Assembly (NCBI GenBank): GCA_014871385.1
Contig: CM026426.1
Coordinates: forward strand, 33,695,020-33,759,019
Source of the DNA: Ceratodon purpureus
Lineage: Eukaryota; Streptophyta; Bryopsida; Pseudoditrichales; Ditrichaceae
Direction: 5' to 3'
DNA: 64,000 nucleotides
Shown here one piece after another: positions 36,950 to 47,639 of the stretch; the first letter of the stretch is position 1; each line of letters starts with the position of its first letter. The notes under the pieces are model-generated. The model saw only the letters and a list, made by a program, of their open reading frames with translations, searched no databases and was not told the DNA's origin. The position numbers were made by a program, and so were the translations under genes.

Positions 36950-37685
36950 CTAAGTACACTGAGAAGCACAAGGTCCTGGCGCGCACAAAAAGACAAAAAG
37001 GAGGATCAGGGCTGCCCTTCTTCTTTTTATACCCTGCCCCAGCTCCAGCCGTTTGTAGCTCTTCATGATGGACGGTCGTAGCCTTTCATCAGTGGACGGT
37101 CACGACCCGCGGCGCTTTAATTGTCGCTGCCGCCTCTCCCGTGCAAATTATGGCTACCGGCTGTTGTCTTAAGTCTGATCGTGAATTGAATCGGTCTCGA
37201 TGCCTACCAAAGTCCAACCGGTTCTACTGGCTCGGATCAGTCACAGTAGCCCATCTGGTTCTTCATTTATTGAACCAACCGTCTTAGCCGGTTGTTATCT
37301 AGATCTAGTTAAGACATACATACTCCTACAATGTAATTTCTAATTTATTTTCATTTTTTTCACAGGAATCAGCCTTCCGGTGGGCCAACCGTAGAAATTG
37401 CTTTCCTCATGCTTCCAAGTGCGGAGCTTTGTACCCCTTCAAATGTTGAGGAGAATAGATACACTGGTCTGAGCCTTTCTGAATCCATGCAGCAAAGTAC
37501 TTCGGGAGATCCTGGACATGGATGGCACCTTTTGAAACAAGTTCCCTCTTGAAATACCTAATGGATGACAAATACAACATGTATTAGACTGGAAAAAATA
37601 AGGAGCATGGTTGAAAATGCAAAGGTTGTTGAGTTTTTAAACATACTGGTATGTAACCGGCTTGACAACCTCTGCCGGTCCCAGG
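36950..37685. other. Local inversion inside the pseudogene
   Basis: Plus-strand similarity ends in the codons for KKSNFTKF at 36950, and the directly following part of the same exon begins on the minus strand at 37685. Turning this 736-bp block round restores the intact gene's order. 37080-37330 inside the block is unrelated to the gene. Confidence 0.7.
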
Positions 37686-38572
37686 CCGATAGGAGACAGA
37701 CGGTGAGATGGAAGTGTTTCCGTTAGTTGAGGGACTGTGTGAGAAATCGTGCATGCAAGGGTTACCGGAGTGACTGTGATGACGATTAGCAGTATGGCTA
37801 GGAAGGAGAAGGAACCGAAGGAAAGTCCTTTGCTGAAGGTACAACGGATTATGCCGTTGATACCAACGGATGATCGCCGGAAGCGTCTCTGGGAGTGATT
37901 GGGCATTATGGTTTGTCCGATGCTCCTCAAGAAGGCATGAGCTTGGCCGGAGGCACTTCCAGCACAAGAGATCCTCGTCAAGAACCCTAACAACCGAGGG
38001 ACTATCCGAGAGGATCCGGAGTAGTGGACGGCGCAGCTTTGCATTAGAGAAAAATTGAGGTCCTGAGATGCCCAAATCCGAAATTGGAATATCCGGATTT
38101 TGTCAAAATAAAAATTGCCAAGAAATTCCACATGCAGATTGCCATGGTGGAGTATAAGGCGGTGACATCAGATTTTGAATGGGTGGGAGCCAATCGCGGA
38201 TGGTGGTCCTGGATAATGCTGGATAGTAAAAAGATAATCGAGTAACCTTGTTGGGAGTGGGGTGTACCTCGGTTTTGGGGCCTTGGCTGTCCTTGGTGGC
38301 AACACCCACACACGTGTTGGGGCCGCGTAGTGGATGTCCTTGTTGGGAACACCATCACACGTGCTGGAGAGTCGGGACAGGTAGTGGCGCCGGAATTCGA
38401 TGAACCTTGATGTGACCATAGATGGTCAACGGTGATTTTGGGTGGGAAATGTGGGATGATTGGTTGTTTGAGTTTAGGAAGAATCAGCTTGCAACTGTTG
38501 CTGTGATGTTGTTGCTAGTGAGGAACAGTGTCGAAATTCTTTGAATCGAAAGTTCTTGAGGTAGTTGGAAGT
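37686..38572. other. Spacer without supported gene
   Basis: Overlapping minus-strand frames of up to 164 codons (37584-38131) have no recognisable motifs. Confidence 0.3.
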
Positions 38573-40043
38573 ATGGAGAACCGCCGACCAACTTCGCAGG
38601 TTGCTGCAGTTGTTCTTCACAGCACTCACAACGCCGATGGGGAATGGATTCCAACGAGGTATGAGCGGATGTCATGGGTGAGGCTGAATCCTGGGAGTAT
38701 TGGGGCTTGGGCTAGAGATGCGCGACGCCATGGCGGCGATGACATGAGGGGAACCTACAAGGCTCAGATAAGGGATTTTAAATTCAAGGTAGATCATCGC
38801 AAGGTTGTCACCAACAAGCCGGAAGTGCAGTCCGTGTTGGTGAGGCATGCCTACCACAGGCATCAGGTGCTACTGGATCCACAGATTACTCGGGATCGGG
38901 TTCCATGCAATTGTGAGTCACGACTAACTCTGAGCTAACCATCAATTTTCTCATGTGGCCATCCCTTTATGACGAGGAGTCGTTAATTTTGTGGTTTGCT
39001 TTGGGTGTTGGGAACAGTTTTATACCAGTCGTATTTTGAAGATTGGGTCGACCCTGATTCCATACTGGGAGTGATCATGGTTGTGCACAGCGATGTTGGT
39101 GAAGCAACTCGCAATGGGCGGTCGTATAAGGAGCTGCTTGATGTTGGCATCTTTTTTTCTAATCTTGTCTATGTTCCACCTACGCCAGGGCTTTTGTATG
39201 GATCAGTCGAGCCATTGCTATTGCCACCATTCAGTGATCCGGAGTGGCCTCTCCCAGATATGCATACTAGTGAGGCATTTAGAGCTAAACTGTATGCAGA
39301 CTTTCAGTCTGTAACAAAGTCCACCACTGGGAGCCGTATGGGCCACCTCCAGTGGTTTCTTCCTCTACATGTCTTCGTAGACCTTTTTGCTGCAGCTGAA
39401 GACACTATGAGACGAACATCCACGTTGTATATCGTGGAGAATCCCTCGGAAGAAGTGTTCACATCTCTGATGGATCCAGGTTGGCAAACCAAAGTGGTGT
39501 TTGGTAAGGATATTGTGCGGTGCACAATATCCTTACCTTCTGTAACTTTCAGGTGTGTTGCCACTGTTGTCATCGTTTGATGCTTGTTGCCGTTGTTGCC
39601 GCTGTTGCCATTGTAATGCCATTTCTGCATGCTATGACCGAAGCTCTCTTGTGTGAAGCTCTCGTATGTGTTTATTGCACAGGTACCACGTTGGAAGATC
39701 AGTGTTGTACTCGAACTTTAAATACGGGAGGGAGCGTCTGGCGCAAGATGGTGTAACTTGGGAACTAATTGACCAAGTGCGGGAAGAAGACATGGTGGTG
39801 CTTCCATGTTTTTTTCAAGGACTGCCAGTGGCACGGTTTGAAGTTGGTCGAGGGTGGCCGTTGTCACATATTCGTCGAGAGGTTGCTATCACCTTAGGCG
39901 ACGTGGCTCCAGAGGAATTCCGCTTTGTGCTCAAGCGAGTTGGGTATCCAGACGTCAAGGTGAACCGCAGACACGAAGGTTCCAACACTGTATCACAAGT
40001 TCTACCACCGTGGACTTTTGAGATAGTAGCACTTACCAGCTAG
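38573..40043 (+). CDS. Three-exon gene of unknown function, 411 aa
   Basis: Exons 38573-38912, 39018-39552 and 39683-40043 join at GT-AG introns with matching phases (1, then 2) and give 411 residues from ATG 38573 to TAG 40041. Motif-like stretches are ERMSWVRLNPGSIGAWARDA, YFEDWVDPDSILGVIMVV, MGHLQWFLPLHVFVDLFAAA, and near the C terminus FFQGLPVARFEVGRGWPLSH followed by LGDVAPEEFRFVLKRVGYPD. The last 90 residues could be a ubiquitin-like fold, which is a guess from its hydrophobic pattern and position. No transmembrane segment or signal peptide is evident. No stops or frameshifts. It converges on the RING-like gene downstream. I do not recognise a family. Confidence 0.65.
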
Positions 40044-41160
40044 TTTTGAGCTTAGAGTGGCTAGTGCCGCAGGTGTATTTTTAAGTAGACACGTTGTAAA
40101 CACGCGAGGCAGTTAAACGGATGTAGACCTGGAAAGGTAGTTTTGTATACATCTCAAGCTGAATAGGAACTATGGCTCAGCCATGGTTGAATTCTAGCTA
40201 AATGGTGGAGGTTTCATAAATACACGTTTGTTTTCTACCCAATTATCCATGTTTCAATTTGTATATTCTTTATTAGCTTATTTGTACCATTCTCAGTGTT
40301 CACGAAAATGTGCGATCAGTGTTCACACGAATTCAGAAAAACCAGATCACCCCAACACAGTTAACCAAACCTCAATATTTTCTTCATTGGTGGCATAAAT
40401 TACGATGTAATGTGCCTCGCTTTGAATCAGGTGTTCAAGAAATCAGAACAAACTGCAAATACAACACACAGAATATAATTCAGTCTGCCTTTGTTGCCAC
40501 CGCCTTTAAAATAATCTGCCTTTGTTGCCGCCACCTGCAAATACAACACAAAGAATATAAACTACTAGCAACATCTAGACGACGTCAATGCGAGTTGCAT
40601 GCATGTCAACGGTGATTAGAATCGGTCCTTTGGTCGCTTATCTTGTCCAATTAGAGTTCACCTATCCTCGGAAAAAAGGCTGATTAAAGCAGTGAAGCAA
40701 CAACTCCAAAGTATCATTCTTGAGCTGCAAACTCATTCAACAGAAACTAGGCTGTGCCTCATTGGGTAACATAAAAGAACACAATCATACAAGCCAGGCA
40801 CATATGAACACCGCAAATCCCTCATTGAAAGATTCTCCAATGCATAGTATCGAGACTGAACTAAATGAATTCGTCAGTAAGCTCGGGAAGAGGAAACAGA
40901 GTGTAGAATTGTAACGCGTGAAGTGGAAACAAGCGAAGTGGAAACAGAGTGAAGTGGAAAGACCATGGAGTGGAAACAAAGGGGAAGTGGAAACGTCCAT
41001 GAAGTCATGAAGTTGTGAAAAAATGCCAACTTTTTTTTCATCAAAATGTTCAGCACAAGGCAAGGAAGTGAATGGAGTACAGGCTTAGCTATTATAAACA
41101 CTACAACCACTTTGGTACTAACGCCATGATAATAAAACTCGGCCGCTAACATCTTTGAAC
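40044..41160. other. Spacer between convergent genes
   Basis: 40476-40545 resembles the GTTTCCACCGCC repeats at 43600 and 44948. 40917-41004 is a short tandem repeat of GAAGTGGAAACA-type units, about five copies. Confidence 0.5.
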
Positions 41161-41564
41161 TAAACACTAGGTCGATATGCTCTGCTCAACGGTCGATATG
41201 CTCTGCTCAACCAACAAATCCAGTGACACTGGGGAGGAATGTGGCGCTGGTGGCAACTTGCCAGTACTTGGCTTGTTGGAAGAACGGCTTGGCTCGTCCT
41301 CTGCAGCTGTTGGGCATGGTTCAACGTCCCGAACAAGGCTTGTACCTTCCTGGAGCCCCCTCTTGAACTCTTCTAGCTTTTGTTTTGTTGTTTAGAGGGC
41401 AACACATCTAGCATTAGTACTTATTTCTTTAGAGAGACAACGCTGTTCCAAACGAGCACATGGACAATTCCGGAACATTAAATCATAACTGAAATTGTAA
41501 GCATGATACTAAACTAAAAAGAACCTTGGCTAAAATTCTGAAAAATGCAGGGAGCAAAAAAACA

Positions 41565-43193
41565 CTAAAACTTACTGTGATGCGCCAAGGTTGCAACGGC
41601 CACATTGACAACTTCACTGTGTATGCTGCCAGCGGGTCGGCTAGCAAGTGGTTTGGGACGTGGGAACGCTGGAATAAATGGAGAAATTGGTGGTTGAGGC
41701 GATGGACCCTTTACCTTGACCTTCGTTTTGGCCACCTTTGAAGCTGGTCGACCTTGAGCATCGCCAGCACCTTCTCTCATTCGCTTCACAAAGCCAGAGT
41801 CTCGTGGACTCGATAGACATTTGCCTTTGCTGTCACGAGAGACTGGACCAGAGCGCTCCAGCCCATCAAACCCCCATGATTCCAACCAACTTGCATCACC
41901 GAGTTTGCCGCAGAGAGGGCAATTGCCACGTCCCGAAATCAGCGCTGGAAACAAGCACCAAGGGTGAAACAAACAACCACATGAATATGGCACTGCACAG
42001 TTTGAAACAAAGAGGTAGTTGCAGCATCTACACGCTGAGTCAAGATTAATTTTTAGAGGGACGCCTGCTTCAGACATATTCTTCCCAACAGGGCGTTTCG
42101 GCTTGATAGAATGCTGCGCAATTCTCTCAGATGCACAATTCTTCTCGAGTTGGCGCAGCTGCTCTTGGGAACTCCGGTAAGCTGAACTGTCGCGCTCTAA
42201 GGTTGATGCTAGCGTTGCTACTTCCTCTTGGGCGGCCTCCAATGCATTGTTGTTTGCAGCAATTGCTTTGCTGATCTCCCGTTGCTCCTTGTCTACATCC
42301 GCCTTCTCTTGGAGCTCTCTGGCTGTAGCATGCTTCTTGCTTCTTCTCCGCAGATCTTCCTTCTTAGAGTTCAACCGCTCATCCTCGGTTTCCAACGCCA
42401 ATATCTGGGCATGCAAACCGAGGTGAGCTAACTTATTCTTGTCTAGCGCAGATGCAGACTGCTGGAGTTTTGAAGTCTGCAACTGCAACTCCTTAAGCAA
42501 TGCATCCACTTTCCTAGCACCGGTGCCAACACCATTGTGATGATAATACGTTGCCACCGCCGAGATGATGCCCGCCATCTGTTGCTTCAACGCCGGAGGA
42601 CTCAGCTTCTGTGGGTTGTTGGCAGCATGGGCTCGGCGTTCTTGATTCACCTTTGCAGCTGCAGCAGCCCAGTTGACGTTGCTGTCTCGCCCACCACTGT
42701 AGTAATACACACATGCGCGTAGAAAAGTTTGGCTAAATGCTTTGTTGTCGGGAGCATCGCCATATACTCGTTGGTACATCCTCAGATACAAGTCCCTTGC
42801 TTTGGAGTCTTTACACCGGTCCAGCAAGTAGCGCGTCTTGTTTGCACCCTCCCCATGCGGCCAAGTCTCCTCATATGTGTTTGCTGGAACCATCTTCTCC
42901 GTGACTTCTTTGGGCGTACAACCTTCCTTGCAAAGTCTTACCACTCTATGGAAGAAATCTTGGTCGTGGACAGCAGCTGATCGACCCAGCAAGCATGGTG
43001 CAGCCAGGACAAGCTTCTCTCTCAACTCTGTTGGAATCCCCTCTAAGTCAAATGGCGCTTCCCAGGTAGACTCTGTATGACACTGTGATGGCACCTCGGA
43101 CTTGACAACTATTGCCTCACGATCAGTTGCTTCAATTCGCAAAACCGCTTTTCCTCTGTTGGGACGTTGGGTTCTCTTGCCCAAGGGAGGCAT
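41565..43193 (-). CDS. Coiled-coil/RING-like zinc-binding protein
   Basis: ATG at 43193 opens a 542-codon frame. After a basic start and an N-terminal domain (VVRLCKEGCTPKEVTEKMVP, YLLDRCKDSKARDLYLRMYQ), residues about 225-350 form a long coiled coil (LQLQTSKLQQSASALDKNKL, LREL-rich). A cysteine module follows at about residues 385-440: CRCC, CGCLFHPWC, CPLCGK, then SWLESWGFDG. The tail is Lys/Pro-rich. The frame meets a consensus donor (GTAAGT) just before its stop, so the gene probably continues. A minus-strand frame ending at 41169, with the doubled VEQSIST, may be the last exon, but I could not join it in phase. A pseudogene at 19320-21140 shares the module. Ubiquitin-ligase function is only a possibility. 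Confidence 0.65.
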   Translation of the reverse strand: MPPLGKRTQRPNRGKAVLRIEATDREAIVVKSEVPSQCHTESTWEAPFDLEGIPTELREKLVLAAPCLLGRSAAVHDQDFFHRVVRLCKEGCTPKEVTEKMVPANTYEETWPHGEGANKTRYLLDRCKDSKARDLYLRMYQRVYGDAPDNKAFSQTFLRACVYYYSGGRDSNVNWAAAAAKVNQERRAHAANNPQKLSPPALKQQMAGIISAVATYYHHNGVGTGARKVDALLKELQLQTSKLQQSASALDKNKLAHLGLHAQILALETEDERLNSKKEDLRRRSKKHATARELQEKADVDKEQREISKAIAANNNALEAAQEEVATLASTLERDSSAYRSSQEQLRQLEKNCASERIAQHSIKPKRPVGKNMSEAGVPLKINLDSACRCCNYLFVSNCAVPYSCGCLFHPWCLFPALISGRGNCPLCGKLGDASWLESWGFDGLERSGPVSRDSKGKCLSSPRDSGFVKRMREGAGDAQGRPASKVAKTKVKVKGPSPQPPISPFIPAFPRPKPLASRPAGSIHSEVVNVAVATLAHHSKF

Positions 43194-43603
43194 GGTGGAA
43201 ACTATTTACCTCGATTACAACAAAGCTACAGCAACCAGATCGACAACAAGGAGCGGCAGCAAGCTAGAAGTCTAAAGCAGAGCGGGTGATTGAAACAACT
43301 GTGGAAACAATGGTGGACACAGTTCAGAGCAAAGCAACACTAAATCTGGCGGGAATGGTTGATGTACCACAAAGAGGCCATGTTTTGAACCTTAAAAAAT
43401 TGGGGTTGGTACATTTAGATGATGGAAGCGCACAACGCAGCCGCCAACGAGATGGACTCGGCTTGAGACAGTCCTATGACCCCCGTAGACTTAGTGGGGC
43501 AGTCGTTGTCAATTAGGTGAATAGTACTGGGAGTAGCCTGTTGACTTTCATCCCCTTTCTTACGGCTTGTATAGAACAGTATTATACTTTGGTGTAAGCC
43601 TTT

Positions 43604-43973
43604 GTTTCCACCGCCTTTAAATCAGTCTGCCTTTATTTCCAGCGCCTTGAATTAGTCTGCCTTTGTTTCCATCGACCTTAATCAGTCTTGAATCAGTCTA
43701 TTATGTTTTTTCTGGTCATTGATCCACCCCCTTGATCCAATATATCATCAACAATGATTACCCAAGTATTCTGATGAAGCATAAAGTATTTTGGCATTGA
43801 GATCTTTTAGAGAGATATTTTAGAATTAGTACTGTTGGGAACTCCGGTAAGTTGAACTGTCGAGGGACTCTTGGATTTAGTGACATTTCTAAGGGGCAAA
43901 ACAATTTATTTAGATTAATTACTGCGTAGGAGGTTGTTGTGAAATTCATGTTTGACTTGAAATTTAAAGTGAT
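43604..43973. repeat. Left member of a direct-repeat pair
   Basis: Contains GTTTCCACCGCCTTTAAATC units (43602-43672) and a 118-bp block 43856-43973. Both recur in the same order at 44948-45019 and 45043-45160. A partly matching inverted copy lies near 45970-46045. Confidence 0.75.
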
Positions 43974-44836
43974 TACCTAAACAAATTAAAGAATTACCTA
44001 ATCATGAAAGATACATTCCTCCACTCATATCTGATCATTACAAATCAAATAAATTTTTATTCAACCAATCAATGGTTCCAAGTTCTTCTAATTTCTGGAC
44101 ATGGAATGAGAAAATTCAAAGTCCTATTTTAAATAAGTCCATTGAAATTTTTGCAAAAATTGGAAACTTTAATATAACTTCCTATGCTCTTTCAAATGAT
44201 TCTTTATTTGTTTTTGATACACCACGCCAAGGAGTTAATGGAGGGCATTGGTCCAAGAATGATTATACTTTATTTGGAACAAATTTCAAAAGATGGACTT
44301 CTTCAATTTCACGTTGGAATGTAATTCTCTTATTGCCAATAGACACCTCTGCACATGAGATACTTTCTTATCTTGAAATAAATGATGAACATATTATAAT
44401 GCAAGGCAATTGGGGGTATCCTAAACAACATGAAGGCGAAATTTTACAAGATAATAATCAACAAAACTCAATATGTTTTCAACAAAAATCCGAAATTATT
44501 TTTATTTTTTCTTACCAAAGTCAAAGTGCTCCATCTTTAAATTTTCCATTAAAGTTTTTAAGTGAACCGTTGCCACTCATATTTACTAAAGATGAAGTTC
44601 AATGCGTTTCTAGTGAGAGAAGAATATTAAATTTTAATTACTTAATAGAGTGTTATTTACCACAAGATTGAAATTTAATCTTGATTGGAAATACTTTTAA
44701 TGTAGAAGGTTTAATAAAATCCCCTCTTTTTGTAGGAACTAAAATTTACGTGTTAGATCCCTCTGTAGAAAAAATAGAGAATTTGAAAAACCAAATTTTA
44801 AACATTGATTGAAATGACTTAGTTATCATTTGATAA
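43974..44836 (+). CDS. AT-rich ORF open through three TGA codons, origin unknown
   Basis: From ATG 44072 the frame is open for 199 codons to TGA 44669, but it stays coherent beyond: TGA 44669-44671, TGA 44810-44812 and TGA 44831-44833 are the only interruptions before TAA 44834-44836. If TGA is read as Trp, the contexts become QDWNLILIGN and NIDWNDLVII. The frame is also open upstream to about 43974 (ELPNHERYIPPLISDHYKSN). Codons are very AT-rich, unlike nearby genes. Visible stretches include DTPRQGVNGGHWSKNDYTLF and ISRWNVILLLPIDTSAHEIL. No family recognised. It is bracketed by direct repeats. Either a decayed insertion or DNA from a source where UGA means Trp (many mitochondria, Mollicutes). 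Confidence 0.4.
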
Positions 44837-44947
44837 AATCATTTCAATAAAATATTGTATTATTTTTAAGTTGAATTTAATTTCATTTAAAAAATATATA
44901 TATAAACTATCATTATTGGGGACAGAGCCTCACGGTTCCACCGTTCT

Positions 44948-45160
44948 TGTTTCCACCGCCTTTAAATCAGTCTGCCTTTGTTTCCAGCGCCTTGAATTAG
45001 TCTGCCTTTGTTTCCAACGATGACAGTCTGCCTTTCTTTCCAACTGTCGAGGGACTCTTGGATTTAGTGACATCTCTAAGGGGCAAAACAATTTATTTAG
45101 ATTAATTACTGCGTAGGAGGTTGTTGTGAAATTCATGTTTGACTTGAAATTTAAAGTGAT
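44948..45160. repeat. Right member of a direct-repeat pair
   Basis: Matches 43602-43672 and 43856-43973 nearly base for base; between its two blocks it lacks about 160 bp present on the left. Confidence 0.75.
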
Positions 45161-45213
45161 GAGTATCGTAAAAACTGATTCTGTATTTTTACTGACTCGT
45201 CTGACTTCAAAAT

Positions 45214-45403
45214 TTTCTAATTTTCTTCGAATAGTTTCAAACATTTATTTTGTGCCTTAGCATGCTAATGTACATAAATTCTGCATCAACATCCTCTACG
45301 ATTTATCAGAACTGTATTCAATATATACTTTCTCATGAGTCCATTACTACAATTCATCCACGTTTAGATTAAACCTCCAAAATTTACACATAGTAATTTC
45401 AAA
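45214..45403. repeat. 190-bp direct repeat, copy 1
   Basis: Nearly identical to 46345-46535. The two copies flank the SINE pair. Confidence 0.85.
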
Positions 45404-45455
45404 CATCTTATGTGGCAGGTGAATTTTGGCATTGAGATCTTTTAGAGAGATATTT

Positions 45456-45628
45456 TAGAATTAGTAAAACAAAAAAATTAAAAAAAAGAAAATTTGCACC
45501 ATCAACTACGCATCGGAAAGCGTGGTGGGGTGGGTGTCGGAGGGTGGATTCGAACCCGGCACTAGCACCCTGGGGTTGCCACGACAGTTTGAACCCGAAG
45601 CCTCGGATCACCAAGCCACCAAGGCTTT
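45456..45628 (-). mobile_element. tRNA-derived SINE, copy 2
   Basis: On the minus strand: an A-box-like TGGCTTGGTGATCCGAGG, a B box GGGTTCGAATCC about 60 bp later, an unrelated body (CACCCACCCCACCACGC) and an AT-rich tail. Such bipartite RNA polymerase III promoters mark SINEs. The B box is intact here. Confidence 0.75.
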
Positions 45629-45664
45629 GACTGAAGATGTAAACGTTCTCAACAAACTTATACC

Positions 45665-45857
45665 AAAATCCAGTCAGTAAAAATACAGAAAAAAAATAAA
45701 AAATAAAAAATAAAATAAAAAATTCCACCATCAACTGCGCATTGGGAAGCGTGGTGGGGTGGGTGTCGGAGGGTGGATTAGAACCCGGCACTAGCACCAT
45801 GGAGTTGCCACGACAGTTCGAACCCGAAGCCTCGGATCACCAAGCCACCAAGGCTTT
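45665..45857 (-). mobile_element. tRNA-derived SINE, copy 1
   Basis: Same layout as copy 2 and almost identical through the body, followed by a T-rich ATTTTTTATTTT tail on the minus strand. Its B box has one change (GGGTTCTAATCC). The two lie head-to-tail. Confidence 0.75.
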
Positions 45858-46344
45858 CATCGATGATTCAGAATTTGTGATTATACTTATATCCAAATTG
45901 AGTCGATAAAAATACAGAAAAAATTTTAAAAAATAAAAAAATTCAAATTTGTTGCCACCGCCTGCCTTCAGTAAATTGTTTTGCCCCTTGACATTTCACT
46001 ATATCTAAGAGTCCTTGGACAGTTCAACTTCCCAGAGTTCCCAACAGTACTAATTCTGAAATATCTTTCTAAAAGATCTCAATGCCAAAATTCACCAAAA
46101 GTATAATGTTTCTTGATTAATGATTAATTCCAAGTAAAATGTTGCTTGATTAATTAGTAATTGTGCATTAGCTTTAGACTCCAATGTAAATCCTCAAGAG
46201 GCCAATTTCCACTCATACTTGGAATTTGATTTGCAAATAAACTTTTACTTTTACTTTTCCACTTTTACTTATTATTGGCAAATTTTAAGTTCTAGAAAGT
46301 AAAAAGTCCCAGCTTTAGGGGTTTAGAAAGTAAAAAGTCCTAGC

Positions 46345-46535
46345 TTTCTAATTTTCTTCGAATAGTTTCAAACATTTATTTTGTGCCTTAGCATGCTAAT
46401 GTACATAAATTCTGCATCAACATCCTCTACGATTTATCAGAACTGTATTCAATATATACTTTCTCATAAGTCCATTATTACAATTCATCCACGTTTAGAT
46501 TAAACCTCCAAAATTCTACACATAGTAATTTCAAA
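46345..46535. repeat. 190-bp direct repeat, copy 2
   Basis: Copy of 45214-45403 with a few base differences. Confidence 0.85.
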
Positions 46536-47639
46536 TTCAAGATAACATGAAGAACTATTGAATTCTCAACAGTATGAGCACTTCGAAACAAAAATGACAA
46601 CTAGGTGATAAAGCCGATGACTGAAAAGAATGATCAGGAGGTGAATTCAAACCGTGCTTGCTTTTTCAATTGCAAGATTGCTTCAGAAACCAACATGAAG
46701 TTCAAGCAAGACATCTACGTTCAAAGTAAAATGTGACCATGATATGTACCAAATCCGAGAATGGTGCTAAAATACTGAAGAGTCTCTGAAAACCCTACAT
46801 CAGTCAGAGGTAAAGAAACACCCGAGGGCCAAGATCATAGCAAAACTATTGAAACACTGGTAGACTGTCGGGGAAAGTTCGTACGTGAGCGGAGAGCGTA
46901 GAGCGGAGAGCGGTGAGCGCAGAATGGAGAGCACAGAATTCACAATTACGAAAATTTTCAAAAGCAAAGTAGACCCTATAACCGTGGAAAATTACTAAAT
47001 TAAGGCTTAATTGTGACACTTTTTTTAGAAAAAGAGTATATTACCGTGGAAATTAGGATTATCTCTGGTAAGAATTTTTTACGTTTGTTCTCAAAGATAC
47101 AAATTAGGGCTGATGTCATGCTGACGTCATGCATACATTCCTTTAGATTTGTCATCGGTTTAGGCAAGATACAATGATCAGGCGTTGAGTTTTAGATCAA
47201 ACAAATAATTCTTTCATAGGATTATGTAAATGCACAAGGGAAAAAACAAATTTGAAAGAACGTAAAGGAGGCAAGGTTTGAAAACTTCCTGGAATATTTC
47301 TAAATTCGTGTATATTATCTTAACTGCTGAAACCAAGATATACCTTGTCAGAGTCCTTGTCTTCATCGAAGATTACTCTCTCTTCCTAGGCAGCAAAGCA
47401 TCTTCATTTGAGTGATACAAGTAGGAGATTTTCATCATGAAACAACACTTGGTAAGCTGGGTTCTAGAGAAGGAGGTCACTCTTGGTTTCTTGAGCTTGT
47501 CTCTAGGAGGCGTATTAGGATAGTGACACAGACCTTGGCATTCTGTGCTGTATGCGAAGGTAGCGTAGGAGTTCGGGGATGTCAATCTGCAAGCTAGAGT
47601 GTAACGTTTGAAGACTACAAGAATTCAGTGTGTTGCGCG
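46536..47639. other. Spacer without supported gene
   Basis: 46880-46935 has GAGCGGAGAGCG-type short repeats. Nothing else recognised. Confidence 0.35.

Larger units (their letters stand above)
34860..37685 (+). pseudogene. Decayed copy of the ParB/methyltransferase-like gene
   Basis: Exons follow the intact gene at 48465-52418 in order: a split first exon around MITE 2; 35360-35752 with MAKVRPVGEISVQHLEREF, WEGNHQLSAWL and DNIYW-GTAAGT; 35850-36032 (LFRIRSFGVMKLEEFKDLLS); 36150-36342 (AIANPKNGEDF); 36440-36640; 36746-36950 (LEEAVINELEDI, FFDKKSNFTKF). Several exons carry stops and indels. After 36950 the plus-strand similarity stops, and the next part lies inverted at 37685-37390 (PAEVVKPVTYQ, then YFKRELVSKGAIHVQDLPKY). 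The methyltransferase-like 3' exons were not found. Confidence 0.8.

Noticed and set aside
37584..38131. Minus-strand frames of up to 164 codons
   Set aside because: No motifs; they overlap the inverted pseudogene block and AT/GC-mixed spacer in inconsistent frames.
45456..45857. Functional tRNA genes
   Set aside because: The A and B boxes are present but no cloverleaf or acceptor stem forms; AT-rich tails and shared non-tRNA bodies indicate SINEs.
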